64,000 nucleotides of DNA, from NCBI GenBank assembly GCA_038231395.1, contig JBBRLL010000009.1, positions 1-64,000 of the forward strand, given 5' to 3'. This DNA is from Stagnihabitans sp038231395. Its GTDB lineage: Bacteria; Pseudomonadota; Alphaproteobacteria; Rhodobacterales; Rhodobacteraceae. Made by a program: the position numbers and the translations under genes. This document shows, one piece after another, positions 34,798-45,241 of this stretch. Position 1 is the first letter of the stretch. Each line of letters opens with the position of its first letter. Under the pieces are notes generated by a model. The model saw only the letters and a program-made list of their open reading frames with translations, was not told where the DNA came from and did no database searches.

Positions 34798-35250
34798 ATG
34801 GCTAAGTCAATCGACTACGGCAACCTGATGCACAAAGCCATGCGCGGTCTGATCCAGACCGTATTGAATGATGTGGCGGCCAATGGCCTTCCCGGGACGC
34901 ACCACTTCTTCATCACCTTCGACACGACAATGGACGGGGTGGAGATGGCCGACTGGCTGCGCGCCCGCTATCCGGGCGAAATGACTGTGGTTCTGCAACA
35001 TTGGTACGATGACCTGAAAGTCACGGATGAGGGTTTTGCGATCACGCTCAATTTTGGAAACAACCCGGAGCGGATGACGATTCCCTTCGACAGTTTGCGC
35101 ACTTTTGTTGACCCGTCGGTCGAATTTGGCTTGCGGTTTGAGACGCATGACGAGGATGACGACGAAGACGACGACGGGCCAGATGACGATCCGACGCCTC
35201 CGCAGCAGGATGCCCAGATCGTTCGGCTGGATAAATTCCGCAAATCATAG
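34798..35250 (+). CDS. sspB: SspB, ClpXP adaptor for ssrA-tagged proteins
   Basis: A 150-residue protein of the alphaproteobacterial SspB form: a globular domain (YGNLMHKAMRGLIQTVLNDVA, HHFFITFDTT, YPGEMTVVLQHWYDDL, FGNNPERMTIPFDSLRTFVDPSVEFGL) that binds the ssrA tag, then an acidic flexible linker (EDDDEDDDGPDDD) and a short C-terminal motif (IVRLDKFRKS) that docks on ClpX. The ATG at 34798 is preferred over one at 34780 because GGCAGGAG precedes it. Functionally it is the partner of the tmRNA at 21 kb, whose tags end in ALAA. Confidence 0.9.
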   Translation: MAKSIDYGNLMHKAMRGLIQTVLNDVAANGLPGTHHFFITFDTTMDGVEMADWLRARYPGEMTVVLQHWYDDLKVTDEGFAITLNFGNNPERMTIPFDSLRTFVDPSVEFGLRFETHDEDDDEDDDGPDDDPTPPQQDAQIVRLDKFRKS

Positions 35251-35256
35251 GGTATC

Positions 35257-35808
35257 ATGGCCGAAACGCTCCTTTTCCTGCGACAGCTGATCAGCAAGCC
35301 GTTGCAGGTGTCGGCGATTGCGCCCTCGTCACGCTTTCTGGCGCGTGCCATGGCGAAAGATCTGGGGCCACAGACTGGCCGGGTGGTGGAGTTTGGACCC
35401 GGCACCGGGCGGCTGACACGCGGCATTCTGAACGCCGGGGTCAAACCCGAAAACCTGACGTTGTTTGAGATGAACCCCGATTTCGTCAGCCACCTGCGGG
35501 CAGAGTTTCCCGGTGTGACGGTGCATCTGGCGGGGGCGCAAACCGCACCTTCGGTGGTGCCAAAAGGCGTTGGTGCGGTGATTTCGGGCGTACCCCTGCT
35601 GTCGATGCCGATGGCGCTGCGCAAATCCATCATGGCTTCGGCGTTTGAAATCCTCGGACCGGACGGCTTTTATGTGCAGTTCACCTACGGTCCACGCCCG
35701 GCGCTGGAGGCCGCAGAGTTGCAGGATCTCGGGCTTACATGGACCCAAACCGCTTACGTGCCACTGAACCTGCCGCCAGCTCGGGTGCATACGTTCCGAC
35801 GCGCTTAA
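35257..35808 (+). CDS. PmtA-like phospholipid N-methyltransferase
   Basis: A 183-residue SAM-dependent methyltransferase starting 6 bases after sspB. The SAM motif I is VVEFGPGTGRLTRGIL (about residues 44-59), and the N-terminal helix LRQLISKPLQVSAIAPSSRFLARAM is the one seen in rhizobial and Rhodobacter PmtA and relatives, which methylate phosphatidylethanolamine toward phosphatidylcholine at the membrane. Motif post I (LTLFEMNPDF) and ISGVPLLSMP are also family features. Other small rRNA-dimethylase-like relatives share these motifs, so the substrate is probable, not proven. Confidence 0.78.
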   Translation: MAETLLFLRQLISKPLQVSAIAPSSRFLARAMAKDLGPQTGRVVEFGPGTGRLTRGILNAGVKPENLTLFEMNPDFVSHLRAEFPGVTVHLAGAQTAPSVVPKGVGAVISGVPLLSMPMALRKSIMASAFEILGPDGFYVQFTYGPRPALEAAELQDLGLTWTQTAYVPLNLPPARVHTFRRA

Positions 35809-35899
35809 CGGTTTGCCAACGTTTGTATGCGACGGTATGCCGATTGAATTTTCGGCCTTGCGGCGTTAAAAGGCGCCTGCACATAGGGGAGCTTGCGCC

Positions 35900-37293
<1,394 letters not shown>

Positions 37294-37294
<1 letters not shown>

Positions 37295-37482
37295 TGGCAG
37301 AAATTGTCAACCTGCGCAGCAGACGCAAGGCACTGGCCCGCAAGGCCGCGCAGGTAAAAGCTGCTGAAAACTCTGTAAAATTTGGCAGAAACAAGGGTCA
37401 AAAGTCCCTAGAGTCGGCTGAATTATCCAAACTCGAAAACGATCTGGACGGAAAAAAAAATAACGACAGATTGTCGCCTTAA
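37294..37482 (+). CDS. DUF4169 family small protein
   Basis: A 62-residue basic protein starting MAEIVNLRSRRKALARKAAQ, the usual start of DUF4169 proteins, which are small, Lys/Arg-rich and of unknown function. Its ATG overlaps the fumC stop by one base (TAATG), so it is translationally coupled. The C-terminal half (KNNDRLSP) is less conserved in character. Confidence 0.78.
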
Positions 37483-37517
37483 CTGCGCCTTAACAAGAAT
37501 AGAAGAATATAGGCATC

Positions 37518-37778
37518 ATGCAAACACACAGCACACAAACCCCGATCCCCGCCGCCGCTATCCCGGCCTTCTCGCCGGATCGTTGGCTATATCAACTCTT
37601 CTCGCCGCTCGCCGTGGCCGCCGGTATCCCGCTGCGTTGCGACGCCGCTGAGGTATCGGCCAACATCGGCCGCGACCGTTTTCTGGAAGAGGTCAAGCTG
37701 CGCGGCTACCGTGCCAAGGAAGAGGCTGGCACCTATAACCTCGTCTTGAACCGCGAGCCTTTGCGCGTCATGATCTAA
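37518..37778 (+). CDS. Small conserved protein of unknown function
   Basis: An 86-residue protein with a central FSPDRWLYQLFSPLAVAAG segment and a C-terminal RDRFLEEVKLRGYRAKEEAG...NREPLRVMI. I recall similar small Rhodobacteraceae proteins, sometimes labelled phosphoribosylanthranilate-isomerase-like, but there is no TIM barrel here and I do not assign a function. It lies 35 bases after DUF4169, in the same direction. Confidence 0.65.
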   Translation: MQTHSTQTPIPAAAIPAFSPDRWLYQLFSPLAVAAGIPLRCDAAEVSANIGRDRFLEEVKLRGYRAKEEAGTYNLVLNREPLRVMI

Positions 37779-37875
37779 GGTGGTTGACGTCGCTTGAAAC
37801 GGCGGCATCCAAGTAAAATGAGGCGCTTTGGCCAGGGTCTTTCGCCGGACCAAGATCAGTGCGTACGAGCAAAGC

Positions 37876-38127
37876 ATGGCCAACGCCTCAACTACTGCAC
37901 GCCCGGTCAAACACAGCTTGACGTTGCGAGGGCACAGAACCTCCGTATCGCTTGAGGCTGCGTTTTGGGAAGAATTCTGTAGAATTGCCGCCAAATCCGG
38001 CCGTTCGGTCAACGATCTTGCCGCAGAGGTGGATGCGGGTCGCGCTGACGTGGGCCTCGCTTCCGCTATCAGGGTATATATTTTGGCCTTCGTGAGACTG
38101 GAAGGCGGCAGGACGGAGAAGCCCTAG
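37876..38127 (+). CDS. Ribbon-helix-helix domain protein
   Basis: An 83-residue protein with an RHH_4-type ribbon-helix-helix: VKHSLTLRGHRTSVSLEAAFWEEFCRIAAKSGRSVNDLAAEVDAG. The beta strand is SLTLRGHRTSVSLE, and the two helices follow. Such proteins are small DNA-binding dimers or SpoT/RelB-like partners. The in-frame ATG at 37876 (MANASTTA) is closer to the domain than the one at 37828. It ends a run of small genes behind fumC. Target unknown. Confidence 0.75.
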   Translation: MANASTTARPVKHSLTLRGHRTSVSLEAAFWEEFCRIAAKSGRSVNDLAAEVDAGRADVGLASAIRVYILAFVRLEGGRTEKP

Positions 38128-38744
38128 TGCTTGAGTGTGATGCTCTGGGATAAGGGCCTTGCAACGGTCGAAGGGTTGACGAAGTCAAGACACCGGCTCC
38201 GGGACGAACGGCTTGAGCCACGGGAGTACCCGGCCACGTGGTGATAATTGGTACAGGCATACGGGGATCATAGACCCGTGCCGTTTCGTTGGTCCTCAGA
38301 CTTTTGCCAATATCCTGGCAAACCTCTCCCCCAAAAACTCCGGGGCTGACTGGCTCACTCAAATCACCCATTGTCATTGCCGACCCTTTGCCCTTAGGGT
38401 CAACCACGCGATCCAATCGCGCAAGAATTCTCTGCCCGCCCGCTCTGGCGCCCCTATCGGCGCCGAAAAGGCAGACAGTCGGATCGGTCGCAAGACCGGA
38501 GAGTTGCCCGGCAAATCCTTGATTTTCCGGGTTTTTATTGGGGTTCGCTGGTTAACCAGGCAGCCCGGAAGAGAACCGCGATGAAGCGCGCGTTAACATT
38601 GGTGAAAGTTGAGGGCGGTCCACTGGGCCGAGCCCGGCTTTTGCGTTTGCCGCCCCTCGCCCGAACAAGACGCCCCTCCCCCACCCTCCTTCGTAGCGGC
38701 TCGCCGCCACCCGGGTTAGCGGGGCCGCGGCGCTATGGAACAAA
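38128..38744. other. Long leader region upstream of rne, no gene recognised
   Basis: A 617-base gap before the RNase E start with only short, non-conserved frames. It is rich in short GC hairpins. In several bacteria rne has a long 5' leader through which RNase E controls its own mRNA; that is a plausible role here, by position only. Confidence 0.5.
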
Positions 38745-41504
38745 ATGTCCAAGAAAATGCTCATCGACGCCACTCATGCCGAGGAAACTCGCGTTGTTGT
38801 GGTGGACGGAAACAAGGTCGAGGAATTCGACTTTGAAACCGTAAACAAGCGCCAGCTTGCCGGTAACATCTACCTCGCCAAAGTGACCCGGGTGGAGCCT
38901 TCGCTTCAGGCGGCCTTTATCGACTACGGCGGCAACCGGCACGGCTTTCTCGCCTTTGCCGAAATTCACCCGGATTATTACCAGATCCCTGTCGCTGACC
39001 GCAAAGCGCTGCTGGACGAGGAACGCGCCTTTGCCCGCGCCGAAGATGACGAGGACAACCGCCGCAGCCGCCCGGCGCCGCGCCCGCGTGCACAGCCTGC
39101 CAAGGTTGAAACAATCGACTCCGTCCAGGACGCCCCGACTGAGGTCGGCAGCATGGATGTCATTGATATCGGAGAAGAAACTGGCGCAGACGCTTTGGTT
39201 CATTCCCCGTCTTCGGACCAGCCGCACGACCACGCACATGACAATGCCCATGTGCATGACAGCGAAGAGCATGACGCGCCTTTCCGCGCCATCGACCACG
39301 CCTCTGACTCGGACGACGAGATCGAATCAATCGCCGAAGAAGATGTCCATGAGGAAATCAGTGCCCCCCGCAAGCCGCGTGCCCGGCGTTACAAGATCCA
39401 GGAAGTCGTAAAGGTCCGGCAGATCATGCTGGTTCAGGTCGTCAAGGAAGAACGCGGCAACAAGGGGGCTGCACTGACGACCTACCTGTCGCTCGCCGGA
39501 CGTTATTGCGTTTTGATGCCGAACACAGCGCGTGGGGGTGGCATCAGCCGCAAGATCACTGTTGCCGCCGACCGCAAGAAGCTGAAAGAAATCGCCGGAG
39601 AGCTGGAGGTGCCGGAAGGCGCTGGCCTGATCATCCGCACGGCGGGCGCCAAGCGCACCAAGCCGGAGATCAACCGCGATTACGAATACCTGATGCGGCT
39701 TTGGGAACAAATTCGCGAGCTGACGCTGAAATCCATCGCTCCGGCCGCTATTTACGAAGAAGGCAACCTGATCAAACGTTCGATCCGCGATCTTTATAGC
39801 CGCGAGATTGACGAGATCCTCGTGGAAGGCGACGCGGGCTTTCGCACTGCAAAAGACTTCATGAAGATGATCATGCCCAGCCACGCGAAAGTGGTCCAGC
39901 CTTATGCCGAAACGGTGCCGCTGTTCGCGCGTTATCAGGTCGAAAGCTATCTGGGCGGCATGTTCAACCCGACGGTGCAGTTGAAATCCGGCGGCTATAT
40001 CGTGATCGGCGTGACTGAGGCGCTGGTGGCCATCGACGTGAACTCGGGTCGCGCCACCAAAGAAGGGTCCATCGAGGACACCGCTTTGAAAACCAACCTT
40101 GAGGCCGCCGAAGAGGTGGCCCGTCAGTTGCGCCTGCGCGACCTGGCCGGTCTGATCGTGATCGACTTCATTGATATGGAGGAGCGGCGCAACAACCTTA
40201 CGGTTGAAAAGCGCATCAAGGACAAGCTGAAAACCGACCGCGCCCGCATTCAGGTTGGCCGGATTTCCGGCTTTGGCCTGCTCGAAATGTCGCGCCAGCG
40301 CCTGCGCCCCGGTATGCTGGAATCAACCACTCAGCCTTGCGCACATTGCCACGGCACGGGTCTGATCCGCTCCGATGACAGCCTTGGCTTGCAGGTTTTG
40401 CGGGCTTTGGAGGAAGAAGGCACACGCAAACGCTCCAAAGAGGTGCTGCTGCGGGCGCCGATTGGCATCGTGAACTTTCTGTTCAACCAAAAGCGCGAAC
40501 ATCTGGCCGTAATTGAGGCGCGCTACGGCATGTCGGTCCGGATCGAAGCTGATCCGGTGATGATCAGCCCGGATTACCTGATTGAAAAGTTCAAGACCGC
40601 GACGCGGATGGTGCCTGATGTGGCTGCGGCAATCTCTGGCAATGCCAGCCTGATGGGCGCGGCCGTCATTGAGGACGAAGACGAAGATATCCTCGACGAA
40701 GAAATGGAAGACGTTGATGACGTCGATGAAGCTGAGGTTGAAGAGGCAGATACTCCGGCGGTAAACGGTCAGGCTGCCAGCGGAACTTCGACCGGCACCA
40801 ATGCGCCGGGCAAGAAAAAACGCCGTCGTCGGCGCAAGAAGAAGCTCGGTGGGGTTGGGACAGACGCTGCTGCCAGCACTGATGCCGATGGGGATGCTGA
40901 AGCGGACGACACCGAAGAAGATGAAGCGGACACCAGCGAAATCGCTGTAATTCCTGATGAAACCGCTCTCGAAGCGATCAACGTTCCCACGGCAGAAGTC
41001 TTGGAAATAGCCCCGGACGTCGAAACTGCCCCTGTCAAGAAGCCCTCAACGCGGTCACGTAGTGCTGCTCCCAAGGCGGCTGGCCAAGTTGCGACGCCCA
41101 AGACAGCGCTCCCAAAGACGCCGGCATCACGTCGGAAAGCGACCGCAGAACCGGTGGGTGAGGCTGTCACAGCTGAGACGCTGACTGACGCCGACGCATC
41201 GCCTGCCAAACCCGCACGGACCCGCAGCAATGCAAGCCGTTCGCGGACAAAAGCGGCGGCCGAAGCCGTGGCAGCACCCGTTGCGGAGGCTGTCACGGCG
41301 TCTGAACCCGCGGCACCGATTGCCACGCCCATCGTGGCGGAAGGTGCTGCACCGACGTTCGCGGCCGATCCCGGTGTGATGGACGCGCCGGTTGAACAAG
41401 CGCAGCCGACCTTGCAACCCGATCCGGCCCTGCCCGCCGCTGATCCGGAACCGGACGACCCCAGCAAGCCCAAGCGCAAGGGTTGGTGGTCTTTGGGCCG
41501 CTAA
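38745..41504 (+). CDS. rne: Ribonuclease E
   Basis: A 919-residue RNase E/G. The N-terminus (KKMLIDATHAEETRVVVVDGNKVEEFDFE) leads into an S1 domain that is split by a variable acidic/His-rich insert (about residues 95-215), as in other alphaproteobacterial enzymes. The catalytic DNase I-like domain contains ALVAIDVNSGRAT and LIVIDFIDME with the magnesium-binding Asp residues, and the Zn-link is CAHCHGTG (about residue 530). From about residue 640 the tail is disordered, with acidic runs, a KKKRRRRRKKK basic patch and Ala/Pro-rich sequence that serve as degradosome and RNA-binding scaffold. It starts mRNA decay and processes rRNA and tRNA precursors. Confidence 0.95.
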   Translation: MSKKMLIDATHAEETRVVVVDGNKVEEFDFETVNKRQLAGNIYLAKVTRVEPSLQAAFIDYGGNRHGFLAFAEIHPDYYQIPVADRKALLDEERAFARAEDDEDNRRSRPAPRPRAQPAKVETIDSVQDAPTEVGSMDVIDIGEETGADALVHSPSSDQPHDHAHDNAHVHDSEEHDAPFRAIDHASDSDDEIESIAEEDVHEEISAPRKPRARRYKIQEVVKVRQIMLVQVVKEERGNKGAALTTYLSLAGRYCVLMPNTARGGGISRKITVAADRKKLKEIAGELEVPEGAGLIIRTAGAKRTKPEINRDYEYLMRLWEQIRELTLKSIAPAAIYEEGNLIKRSIRDLYSREIDEILVEGDAGFRTAKDFMKMIMPSHAKVVQPYAETVPLFARYQVESYLGGMFNPTVQLKSGGYIVIGVTEALVAIDVNSGRATKEGSIEDTALKTNLEAAEEVARQLRLRDLAGLIVIDFIDMEERRNNLTVEKRIKDKLKTDRARIQVGRISGFGLLEMSRQRLRPGMLESTTQPCAHCHGTGLIRSDDSLGLQVLRALEEEGTRKRSKEVLLRAPIGIVNFLFNQKREHLAVIEARYGMSVRIEADPVMISPDYLIEKFKTATRMVPDVAAAISGNASLMGAAVIEDEDEDILDEEMEDVDDVDEAEVEEADTPAVNGQAASGTSTGTNAPGKKKRRRRRKKKLGGVGTDAAASTDADGDAEADDTEEDEADTSEIAVIPDETALEAINVPTAEVLEIAPDVETAPVKKPSTRSRSAAPKAAGQVATPKTALPKTPASRRKATAEPVGEAVTAETLTDADASPAKPARTRSNASRSRTKAAAEAVAAPVAEAVTASEPAAPIATPIVAEGAAPTFAADPGVMDAPVEQAQPTLQPDPALPAADPEPDDPSKPKRKGWWSLGR

Positions 41505-41529
41505 GCCGCCACCACAATCTGAGCAAAAG

Positions 41530-41559
41530 CGCCCGGACCCGCAAGGCTCCGGGCGTTTT
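41530..41559. terminator. Bidirectional terminator between rne and tusA
   Basis: An 8-bp stem CGCCCGGA/TCCGGGCG with TTTT on the plus side and AAAA before the left arm (41525-41528), so it can end both convergent transcripts. Confidence 0.82.
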
Positions 41560-41560
41560 C

Positions 41561-41785
41561 CTATCTGGCCCGGATCAGATGCAGCGTGACTGACCCGTCC
41601 TCCCGCGCTTCCAAATAATCATACCCCGCTTCGGCACAGAAATGCGGCAAGTCGATGCGGGCCATGGCGTCGGTGGCGCGCAGGCACAGGATTTGCCCAG
41701 CCTCCATCGCTTTCAGCCGTTTTCGCGCCTTCAGCACCGGCAAAGGGCACAAGAGCCCCACGCAATCCAGTTCGATATCCCACAT
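41561..41785 (-). CDS. tusA: TusA-like sulfur carrier protein
   Basis: A 74-residue SirA/TusA-fold protein. The persulfide Cys is in LLCPLPVLKARKRL (Cys 13), the family signature. It relays sulfur for tRNA thio-modification or related sulfur metabolism. The ATG at 41785 is preferred because the family starts directly with the beta strand WDIELDCVG; the frame continues far upstream but is not protein-like. It is convergent with rne and divergent from ccdA. Confidence 0.9.
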   Translation of the reverse strand: MWDIELDCVGLLCPLPVLKARKRLKAMEAGQILCLRATDAMARIDLPHFCAEAGYDYLEAREDGSVTLHLIRAR

Positions 41786-41893
41786 CGCCGTCCCCTTTTG
41801 CCCAAGGGTAAGCCAAGACCGCGCCAAATTACCACACGCGAAGTTGTGGCAGCCCCTGATGACGCGGCCCGGCAAACCCGCTAAACAAACATT

Positions 41894-42634
41894 ATGTTTG
41901 GCATAGATATCCTTGACGCAGGCCTGTTGCCCGCCATGTTTGTGGCGCTGGCGGCTGGTATCCTGTCGTTTTTGTCGCCCTGCGTGCTGCCAATCGTGCC
42001 GCCCTATCTGGCTTACATGTCGGGCATCAGCATGGGAGAGTTGCGGTCCGGCCGGAAAGCTCTGATGACCGCAAGCTTTTTCGTATTGGGCTTGTCGACC
42101 GTATTTCTTTTGATGGGGGCGGCCTCCTCGGCATTTGGCGCGTTCTTTCTGGCCCGCAGCCAAACTTTTGCAACCGTCTCGGCCTTGGTCGTCATGATCT
42201 TCGGCGCGCATTTCATCGGCATTTTCCGGTTGAAATTTCTGGATCAGGACATCCGGATTGACGCCGGTGACCGGGGCGGCTCTGCACTTGGTGCCTACGT
42301 GCTGGGCCTCGCCTTCGCGTTCGGCTGGACGCCGTGCATCGGTCCGCAACTGGGCGCTATCCTGACGATTGCGGCGCAAGAGGGGTCAATCGGGCGCGGA
42401 ACGTTGTTGCTGGGGGTCTATGCCCTTGGCCTTGGCTTGCCGTTCCTGCTGGTCGCTGCGTTCTTTCCGAAGCTGTCACCGGTGCTGAACCTGATGAAAT
42501 CTCATATTCAAAAGATTGAACGGATCATGGGCCTGATGCTGTGGACGATTGGGCTTTTGATGCTGACCGGCGGCTTCTCGCAATTCTCTTACTGGCTGCT
42601 GGAACATCTTCCCGGATTAAGCCAGCTGGGCTAA
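41894..42634 (+). CDS. ccdA: Cytochrome c biogenesis protein CcdA
   Basis: A 246-residue membrane protein with six hydrophobic helices. The redox Cys pair is visible in helices 1 and 4: LSFLSPCVLPIVPPYLAYMSG (about residue 36) and FAFGWTPCIGPQLGAIL (about residue 150). CcdA moves electrons from cytoplasmic thioredoxin to periplasmic proteins, supporting cytochrome c maturation. The C-terminus is followed after 22 bases by the hydrolase gene. Confidence 0.92.
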   Translation: MFGIDILDAGLLPAMFVALAAGILSFLSPCVLPIVPPYLAYMSGISMGELRSGRKALMTASFFVLGLSTVFLLMGAASSAFGAFFLARSQTFATVSALVVMIFGAHFIGIFRLKFLDQDIRIDAGDRGGSALGAYVLGLAFAFGWTPCIGPQLGAILTIAAQEGSIGRGTLLLGVYALGLGLPFLLVAAFFPKLSPVLNLMKSHIQKIERIMGLMLWTIGLLMLTGGFSQFSYWLLEHLPGLSQLG

Positions 42635-42656
42635 GGCCTTTCCCCTGCCCTAATTT

Positions 42657-43886
42657 ATGGGCAAACTGCCGGCGATGATCCAGGAAACCGCCCCTCAAAC
42701 GCCACGTCCGACGGAGCCTTTCCGCCGTAAGGTGTTTTATATTCCGGGCTATGACCCGATCCATCCGCGCCGTTACCGAGAGTTGTACCGCAAAGAGGGG
42801 GCAGAGCAGGCCCGCATCACCGGTTATGGCCTGAAGCTTTTGCCGCGCAGAGGCGGTGGTCCCTATGGTTGGCGCGTCGAAGCCGATATGTGCCGCAAGA
42901 TCGAGGCCGAGGTGGAGGTTCTGGTCTGGTCCGACCTTGTTCGCGCGTCGATGAAAACCGGGATACCGGCGACCTATCTGCAACTGATCCGCACGGCCTG
43001 GGCCTACATCGGGTCGGGTGCGCTGTTCAGGCTGATGCGGTTGCGCAAGGGTACAATGATTGCAGCACTCTACCCGATTGGCCTGCTGATCCTTCAACTG
43101 CTGGTGGCGTTGGCTGCGGGTTTTGGCGTCTATCATTTGGGCGCGCGTCTGCACCCCGCCTTAGGTGCCGTGGCAGGTTTGGCTGCCATCCCCTTGATCC
43201 TGCACACCTTTCGCCGCTATGACAACAAGCTTTTCGCCTATTACCTGATGCACGATTACGCCTATTCCGCCCAAGCCAATGGAGCCAACCCGCCAGAGCT
43301 GGAGGCCCGCATGACGGAGTTTGGTCGTCGGATCCGCGACACCATGGTCGATTGCGATGAGGTTTTGATTGTCGGGCACTCTTCGGGCGCGCATCTGGCG
43401 ATCTCGATCCTGTCGGATTTGCTGCGAGCGGGTCTGCCCGCCCAACCGGCACTTTCCCTTTTGACCCTTGGCCAAGTGGTGCCAATGGTGTCTTTCCTGC
43501 CCATGGCCAACCGTCTGCGGCGCGACCTCGCCTATCTTTCGGCACGGGAAGAATTGACCTGGGTCGACGTCACCGCGCCCGGTGATGGCTGCGCATTTGC
43601 CCTATGTGACCCGGTTTCAGTTTCGGGCGTGGCTCCGGACGACAAGCGCTGGCCGTTGATCCTGTCAGCCGCTTTCACCCAGACGCTGTCACCGGAAAAA
43701 TGGAAAGCCCTGCGCTGGCGCTTTTTTCGACTGCATTTTCAATATCTTTGCGCCTTCGATCGCCCCGGCGACTATGATTATTTTCAGATTACCGCAGGCG
43801 GGTTGACCCTTGCCGAACGCTACCGGGGCCGCGCCCCTTCGAAATCGCGGATCGAAACGCCGCTTTCGCCATGGCGCAGCTTGTAA
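42657..43886 (+). CDS. Membrane-associated alpha/beta-hydrolase-like protein
   Basis: A 409-residue protein (a start at 42675 is also possible). It begins VFYIPGYDPIHPRRYRELYR, has two hydrophobic helices (about residues 140-185), and then a serine-hydrolase elbow DEVLIVGHSSGAHLAISIL with GHSSG as the G-x-S-x-G motif (about residue 240). These features suggest an alpha/beta hydrolase with a membrane anchor. I do not know a characterised relative. It is coupled to the P450 gene: its TAA overlaps the P450 ATG by one base. It may act on the same lipid-like substrate (inference). Confidence 0.72.
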   Translation: MGKLPAMIQETAPQTPRPTEPFRRKVFYIPGYDPIHPRRYRELYRKEGAEQARITGYGLKLLPRRGGGPYGWRVEADMCRKIEAEVEVLVWSDLVRASMKTGIPATYLQLIRTAWAYIGSGALFRLMRLRKGTMIAALYPIGLLILQLLVALAAGFGVYHLGARLHPALGAVAGLAAIPLILHTFRRYDNKLFAYYLMHDYAYSAQANGANPPELEARMTEFGRRIRDTMVDCDEVLIVGHSSGAHLAISILSDLLRAGLPAQPALSLLTLGQVVPMVSFLPMANRLRRDLAYLSAREELTWVDVTAPGDGCAFALCDPVSVSGVAPDDKRWPLILSAAFTQTLSPEKWKALRWRFFRLHFQYLCAFDRPGDYDYFQITAGGLTLAERYRGRAPSKSRIETPLSPWRSL

Positions 43887-45241
43887 TGCAGCCCGTTTCA
43901 ACGCCGCCCAAACCGCAAGCCCGGCCTGACAAGGTCTCGTTATGGCGCTATCTGCACTTGTTCCGCGCTGACATTTTGTCAGCCCAGCCCGCGCGGCTCT
44001 ATCACGCTTGGATGGCCGAATTCCGCACGCCGTTCTTCCGCAGCTACCTGATCAACGACTCTGCTCTGATCGCCCGCGTGCTCACCGAACGCCCCGATGA
44101 CTTCCCAAAGTCGATGCGTGTGGCCGAGGGGCTGCGGACCCTGCTGGGGCAATCGGTGTTTGTCACCAATGGCGAGGATTGGAAACGCCAGCGCCGCATC
44201 ATCGACCCGGCGTTTGAAGGTGGCCGCATCCGCGACACCTTTCCGGCTATGTGGGCGGCGGGTGAGGCGGCTGTAGCCCGGCTGACTGAAGGTGTGGTCG
44301 AGATTGAGGCGCAAACCAGCCATGCCGCCGCCGATGTGATCTTCAGGACGTTGTTTTCGATCCCCATCGAAAACGACATTGCCGCCGCGACCTTCGCCGA
44401 ATTCAAGACCTATCAGCGCAGCCAGCCAATCCTGAACCTAGCTGCCTTTTTGCCGCTGCCAGCTTGGGTCCCGCGCTTTCACCGTGCCGCCACCAAACGC
44501 TCCGCACGGATGATCCGTAGTCTTATCACCAGGCTGACCGAAGCGCGCGCGGCGGAGATTTCGACAGGCCAAGCCCCCGACGACCTTGCCACCAAGATCA
44601 TGACCACCGCAGATCCGCTGACCGGAAAGCGTTTTGAAACCTCGGAAATGGTCGATCAGGTGGCGATCTTCTTTCTGGCCGGGCATGAAACTTCTGCCTC
44701 AGCGCTTGCATGGGCGCTGTATCTGCTGGCCACCCACCCGGACATTCAGACCCGCGTCGCGGCAGAGGCGGCAACTCTGCCAGAGCTGCCCGATTTCTCA
44801 GCGTTGTCTCGCCTGAAATTCACCCGTGACGTGTTTCGCGAAGCGCTGCGGCTTTACCCGCCGGTGCCGATGATGGTGCGCCAGAACCAGTGCCCCGAGG
44901 AGTTCCGCGGACGCCTTGTCAAACCCGGCGCGCAGGTGGTGATCTCGCCCTGGCACCTGCATCGGCAGGACCGCATTTGGCCTGACCCTGATACCTTCGA
45001 CCCCAACCGCTGGGCGACCGAGGCCAACCGCGCTTGTGCGCGCGACGCCTATCTGCCGTTCTCCTCTGGCCCGAGGGTCTGTCCGGGCGCTGGCTTTGCG
45101 ATGGTTGAAGGTCCGTTGCTGCTGGCTCATCTAATCCGCGCCTACCAGTTTGACGCCGTACCGGATCGTATTCCGGTCCCGGTGGCGCATCTGACGGTGC
45201 GGGCGAAAGACGGCATCTGGCTTAGACTTGTCCGACGCTAG
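43886..45241 (+). CDS. Cytochrome P450
   Basis: A 451-residue soluble P450. The I-helix oxygen motif is FFLAGHETSASAL (about residue 268), the K-helix ExxR is FREALRLYP, and the haem loop is LPFSSGPRVCPGAGFA with the axial Cys (about residue 397). The N-terminus FRADILSAQPARLYHAW resembles bacterial P450s related to eukaryotic fatty-acid and sterol hydroxylases (CYP4-like). The start at 43886 is chosen from the TAATG overlap with the hydrolase gene; an ATG at 43871 is in frame. No ferredoxin or reductase gene is nearby. Substrate unknown. Confidence 0.92.
   Translation: MQPVSTPPKPQARPDKVSLWRYLHLFRADILSAQPARLYHAWMAEFRTPFFRSYLINDSALIARVLTERPDDFPKSMRVAEGLRTLLGQSVFVTNGEDWKRQRRIIDPAFEGGRIRDTFPAMWAAGEAAVARLTEGVVEIEAQTSHAAADVIFRTLFSIPIENDIAAATFAEFKTYQRSQPILNLAAFLPLPAWVPRFHRAATKRSARMIRSLITRLTEARAAEISTGQAPDDLATKIMTTADPLTGKRFETSEMVDQVAIFFLAGHETSASALAWALYLLATHPDIQTRVAAEAATLPELPDFSALSRLKFTRDVFREALRLYPPVPMMVRQNQCPEEFRGRLVKPGAQVVISPWHLHRQDRIWPDPDTFDPNRWATEANRACARDAYLPFSSGPRVCPGAGFAMVEGPLLLAHLIRAYQFDAVPDRIPVPVAHLTVRAKDGIWLRLVRR

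Noticed and set aside
41786..42379. Upstream extension of tusA to 272 codons
   Set aside because: It lies antisense to ccdA, and the TusA family starts at the WDIELDCVG strand.
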